From Streptomyces marinisediminis (GTDB taxonomy: Bacteria; Actinomycetota; Actinomycetes; Streptomycetales; Streptomycetaceae): DNA of 64,000 bases. Shown in pieces: positions 61,398-64,000 of the stretch. How positions within the stretch are numbered: position 1 is the stretch's first letter; every line of letters begins with the position of its first letter. The stretch is from positions 62,001 to 126,000 of the forward strand of contig NZ_JAPKFL010000015.1 in assembly GCF_026262575.1 (NCBI RefSeq), given 5' to 3'. The notes under the pieces are model-generated. The model did not search any database. It was given only the letters and a program-made list of their open reading frames with translations, and was not told the DNA's origin. A program made the position numbers and the translations under genes.

Positions 61398-61982
61398 CCC
61401 CACCACCACGCCACCCGGCCCGGTCGCGGTTCCGCTCCCCCCGATTCCGGCACCCCGATTCCGGCAACCGACACAGTCCTCACCGGACGCCCTGCCGGAC
61501 CGCCCGACGGGCCCGCGCACGGCCGGTTCGGGCACGCGACGCGGCCCAGCACGGACGTGCGCTGCGGGACAGCGGGCGAGCAGGGCGAAGGCGCCGGCAC
61601 CGGTGCCGCGGCCCAGGCCCACGTCGCGCCGCGACACGACGAGGGAGCGTGCGTGCAGCCACTCGCTGCGGGACGCGGTGGGCTCGGCCACGACCTCCGC
61701 GCCGAGGCCGAGGACCCCGACCCGCCGGTCGGCGTCGGCGTCCGCCTGGGGGCGAAGGCGCGGGTCACCGAGGGCCGGCGCCGCACGACCCCGCGCCCGA
61801 CCGGGCCGACACGGAGGACAGGCCGTGCCGCCATGACGGAGCCGACCGCCGCCGCGCACCCGACCGGCCCGCTGCCGCGGTGCCGGCGGGAGCCGGGTAG
61901 GCGGAACTGACCGGCCTGGTGACTCGTCTGGGGCAGTGAAGGCCGAGCAGACGGCAAGCCAGGGCGAGGGGGGAAGGCGGCA
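61398..61982. other. Divergent region, no gene called
   Basis: 585 bases between the divergent membrane-protein and VanJ-like genes. The minus-strand frame reads through and includes a stretch GVLGLGAEVVAEPTASRSEW that looks slightly protein-like, but there is no start codon with a ribosome binding site, so it may be an eroded gene fragment or chance. Confidence 0.35.
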
Positions 61983-62981
61983 GTGTTCCGGTGGACGCCC
62001 CGCCGTCCCGGGCCGTGGACGGCGGGGGACGCGAAGCGGGCCCCACGGGGCCGGACGGCCTGGACGCGGGGCCGGGTGCCCGCCGCGCTCGCGGTGCTGA
62101 CCGCCGGGCTCCTGGCCTTCCACCGAGCGGTGCCCAACTCCCCAGGCCGCCTGGGCAGTGTGCTGGAAGCGTTCCTCCCGTGGCTCGGCGTGGTCGTCGT
62201 GGTGTTGCTCGCGGTGGCCCTGCTGCGCCGCTCGGCGACCGCGCTGGTGGCCCTGCTGCTGCCGGCGGCGGCCTGGACGCACCTCTTCGGCGGACTGCTC
62301 CTGCCCGGGTCGGCCCCCGGCGCCCACGACCTGATCGTCGTCCAGCACAACGTCAGCGACGAGAACCCCGACCCGGCGGGCACGGCCCGCGCCCTGGCCG
62401 ACGCCGACCCCGACCTCGTCGCACTCCAGGAACTGGTGCCCACGGCGCTCCCGGTCTACGAGCGGACGCTGGCTCCGCACTACCCGTACCACGCCGTCCG
62501 GGGCACGGTCGGACTCTGGTCGAAGCACCCGCTGACCGGAGCCCGGCCGGTGGACATCAAACCCCGGCACGCCGATAAGTCCTGGCGCCGCGGGATGCGG
62601 GCCGTGGTCCACACGCCGCGCGGCGAGATCGCCGCATACGTCGCGCACCTGCCCTCGGTCCGCCTCCGAGCGAGCGGCCTCGCCTCCGCGTGGCGGGACG
62701 AGAGCGCCGACCTGCTGGGTCGGGCCATCGCCGGGGAGGAGGTGGAGACGGCCCTCCTGCTCGGGGACCTCAACGGCACGGTCGACGACCGCGGCCTGGC
62801 CCCCCTGACCTCGCGGCTGAACACGGCGGAGCGGGGCTTCGCCCTCAGCTTCCCCACCGCCTTCCCCGTCGTCCGGATCGACCAGGTCATGGCCCGCTCG
62901 GCCACCGTCGCCCAGATCCGCACCCTGCCGCCCACCGGCAGCGACCACCTGCCGGTCATCGCCCGGATCACACCGGGCTGA
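61983..62981 (+). CDS. Membrane-anchored endonuclease/exonuclease/phosphatase-fold protein (VanJ-like)
   Basis: A 332-residue protein: three N-terminal helices, then an extracellular EEP-type phosphatase domain with VQHNVSDENPD, LVALQELVP, LLLGDLNGTVDD and TGSDHLPVIARI, all catalytic motifs in order. Length and topology match VanJ of S. coelicolor, which gives teicoplanin resistance, probably by acting on undecaprenyl-linked cell-wall precursors. Other EEP membrane proteins of unknown role look the same, so resistance is only a possibility. The GTG start has GGGGGGAAGG upstream. Confidence 0.82.
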   Translation: MFRWTPRRPGPWTAGDAKRAPRGRTAWTRGRVPAALAVLTAGLLAFHRAVPNSPGRLGSVLEAFLPWLGVVVVVLLAVALLRRSATALVALLLPAAAWTHLFGGLLLPGSAPGAHDLIVVQHNVSDENPDPAGTARALADADPDLVALQELVPTALPVYERTLAPHYPYHAVRGTVGLWSKHPLTGARPVDIKPRHADKSWRRGMRAVVHTPRGEIAAYVAHLPSVRLRASGLASAWRDESADLLGRAIAGEEVETALLLGDLNGTVDDRGLAPLTSRLNTAERGFALSFPTAFPVVRIDQVMARSATVAQIRTLPPTGSDHLPVIARITPG

Positions 62982-63508
62982 CGGCACGACCGCGCTGCCG
63001 CCGCGCCCGCCCGGCCCGACGCCGCCCCACCCACCCGGGCGGCGACCGTCGCACCCCGGCCCGCGCGCGGGTGCCCAGGCACGGTAGCCGTCGTCATCGG
63101 CCACCACCGACCCGCGGCCTCGGCGCGGCGACACACCGTGGTGGGCACCGGGCCGGCACGCCACCTGGCACCAGCGGCGCCGAGAGCACGGCAGCCGTCA
63201 CCGGCTCCGGTGCCCGCCGGCCGTCTGATCCGCCCGGCGGCTTCCGCCTGCCCCGTCGCGTTCCGGGTGCGGGGAGCAAGGCGCCGACCTCGTGGGGCCG
63301 GCAGTCGACGTGGGAACGCGAGGTGGTGCCGCGCACGGACGGGCTGTGTCGGCCTTCGCGGAATCGGGCCTGCGGTTTGCAGGGGACCGGGGGACGGCTT
63401 ACCCGCAGACCGAAGTGCCTTGGCCGGGACGGCGGCCCAGAGACCGTCCGCGCCTCCGCGTTGTCGCGGCGAGGGGACCGACGTCACCGCGGACGCGCGG
63501 TGGCGGCC
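62982..63508. other. Gene-free region between convergent genes
   Basis: 527 bases with no credible gene. The part after about 63250 is less GC-biased than usual and may be degraded coding sequence, but no family is recognisable and no clear terminator was spotted. Confidence 0.4.
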
Positions 63509-63868
63509 TTACCCGAGTGCCGGTTCGCGGGCCTGGGTGGCGGAGATCAGTGCGGCCAGGGAGGTGCGGGTTTCCGACAGTGCGCAGATCCGGTCGTCCA
63601 GACCTCGGAGGTGCTCTTGCAGGGTCTCCAGCTTGCATGCGGCGACCGTGCCGTCCTGGCGAACGCACGGCAGCAGGTCGCGGATGACCCGCGTCGGCAG
63701 GCCGGCGTCCAGCAGCGCGCGGATGCGGCGGACCACGGCTGGGGCCATGTCGTCGTAGCGGCGGTGGCCGCTGTCGAGGCGGTAGGACTCCAGGAGGCCT
63801 TGTTCCTCGTAGTAGCGCAGCAGCCGGACTGAGGTGTCCGTCGCGGCGGCGAGCTCGCCGATCTTCAT
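63509..63868 (-). CDS. MerR-family transcription regulator
   Basis: A 119-residue regulator. The N-terminal winged helix MKIGELAAATDTSVRLLRYYEEQGLLESYR is typical, followed by a coiled-coil dimerisation helix with LETLQEHLRGLDDRICALSETRTSLAAL. Two cysteines in LPCVRQDGTVAACK lie where the signal could be sensed but do not match a known metal site. The ATG has GAGG upstream. It is divergent from the small monooxygenase gene, and the shared intergenic region carries a classic MerR operator. Confidence 0.93.
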   Translation of the reverse strand: MKIGELAAATDTSVRLLRYYEEQGLLESYRLDSGHRRYDDMAPAVVRRIRALLDAGLPTRVIRDLLPCVRQDGTVAACKLETLQEHLRGLDDRICALSETRTSLAALISATQAREPALG

Positions 63869-63888
63869 GTGGTGCTCCTCACAACTCC

Positions 63889-63920
63889 TTGAACCTCACA
63901 TTGGTGTGAGATCTTAGCGT
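63889..63920 (+). promoter_or_regulatory. MerR-type promoter/operator
   Basis: TTGAAC (63889-63894) and TTAGCG or TAGCGT (from 63914/63915) are separated by a long 19-20 base spacer that contains the dyad CTCACA-TTGG-TGTGAG (63895-63910). The stretched spacer with a central dyad is the hallmark of promoters activated by DNA untwisting by MerR proteins. The start of transcription would fall on or next to the ATG at 63928. Confidence 0.75.
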
Positions 63921-63927
63921 GGTGGCC

Positions 63928-64000
63928 ATGACGAACACAGAGCGCCCCATCGCCCTCTACGGTTTCCTGCGGCCCAGGCCGGAGCGCGCGGACGAGGTCC
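63928..64000 (+). CDS. Antibiotic-biosynthesis-monooxygenase-like protein (cut by window end)
   Basis: Only the first 24 residues are visible: MTNTERPIALYGFLRPRPER, then ADEV. The pattern of an edge beta strand followed by a short helix start resembles ABM/quinol monooxygenase domain proteins, which are about 100 residues long. It is the probable target of the divergent MerR regulator. There is no ribosome binding site, and the predicted transcript start coincides with the ATG, so the mRNA is likely leaderless. The family call is tentative because so little is visible. Confidence 0.5.
   Translation, partial: MTNTERPIALYGFLRPRPERADEV

Noticed and set aside
61398..61800. Possible pseudogene with a GVLGLGAEVVAEP-like stretch
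   Set aside because: Too short and unrecognised; no start or family support, so recorded only as an intergenic note.
60474..63164. A 2.7-kb uninterrupted minus-strand frame covering the membrane protein and running antisense to the VanJ-like gene
   Set aside because: Only the last 307 residues look like a protein; the rest is Pro/Arg/Gly-rich, overlaps a well-supported gene on the other strand and is explained by the rarity of stop codons at this G+C.

Overview
The window looks like a stretch of Streptomyces (or close streptomycete) chromosome. The reasons are the very high G+C with GC-rich third positions, many GTG starts, a complete 'conservon' (cvnA-B-C-D plus P450), rbpA behind a perfect sigma-R promoter, a SigB/F/G-type sigma factor next to GNNT-N15-GGGTAC motifs, and the gene order ribE-ribM-ribBA-ribH-hisE-hisG. 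No tRNA, rRNA, CRISPR array, transposase or integrase was recognised.

Layout. 0-5.5 kb: riboflavin genes (3' end of ribD, ribE, ribM, ribBA, ribH) run into hisE, hisG and a PH-domain protein. 5.5-8.7 kb: an EccA-like AAA+ ATPase and a uridine-kinase-like P-loop protein on the minus strand, separated by several hairpins. 8.9-15.4 kb: a secreted C39-like cysteine peptidase, a membrane-tailed SDR, and a convergent respiratory pair (solo cytochrome b facing ctaD-ctaF). 15.7-26.1 kb: carbon metabolism, with an enolase-superfamily enzyme, a tight operon (ThDP enzyme, GH15 glycosidase, two-part FAD/Fe-S oxidase), a glucose-dehydrogenase-like enzyme and an acyl-CoA dehydrogenase. 26.6-29.4 kb: a Cys-containing hypothetical protein, an Lrp/AsnC regulator and an amidohydrolase. 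29.8-36.3 kb: lnt and ppm1 (overlapping), fxsA, rbpA, an MFS permease and a glycerophosphodiesterase. 36.5-38.0 kb: a MocR regulator with a direct-repeat operator.

38.1-40.3 kb is the least explained and most interesting part. Two paralogous 64-residue membrane proteins precede a membrane-anchored FtsK/TraB-like protein whose Walker A lysine and Walker B glutamate are both replaced. It is followed by a PAP2 phosphatase and a translationally coupled pair of paralogous micro zinc ribbons (27 and 47 residues). 42.1-48.3 kb holds a DUF427 protein, a free-standing P450 and the conservon, whose own P450 has ExxW in place of the usual ExxR.

49-57 kb reads like a stress neighbourhood: a CBS-pair protein, the sigma factor, an S4 protein, a CoA-disulfide-reductase-like flavoenzyme, an F420-type LLM oxidoreductase, a small acidic protein, a YihY membrane protein, a phosphoesterase and a metallo-beta-lactamase-fold hydrolase, several behind SigB-type promoter motifs. 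57-64 kb: a FUSC-like membrane protein, a CPA1 antiporter, a membrane protein with an exported C-terminal domain, a VanJ-like membrane phosphatase, and a MerR regulator divergent from a small monooxygenase cut by the window edge. All functional statements come from reading motifs by eye; no database search was run.
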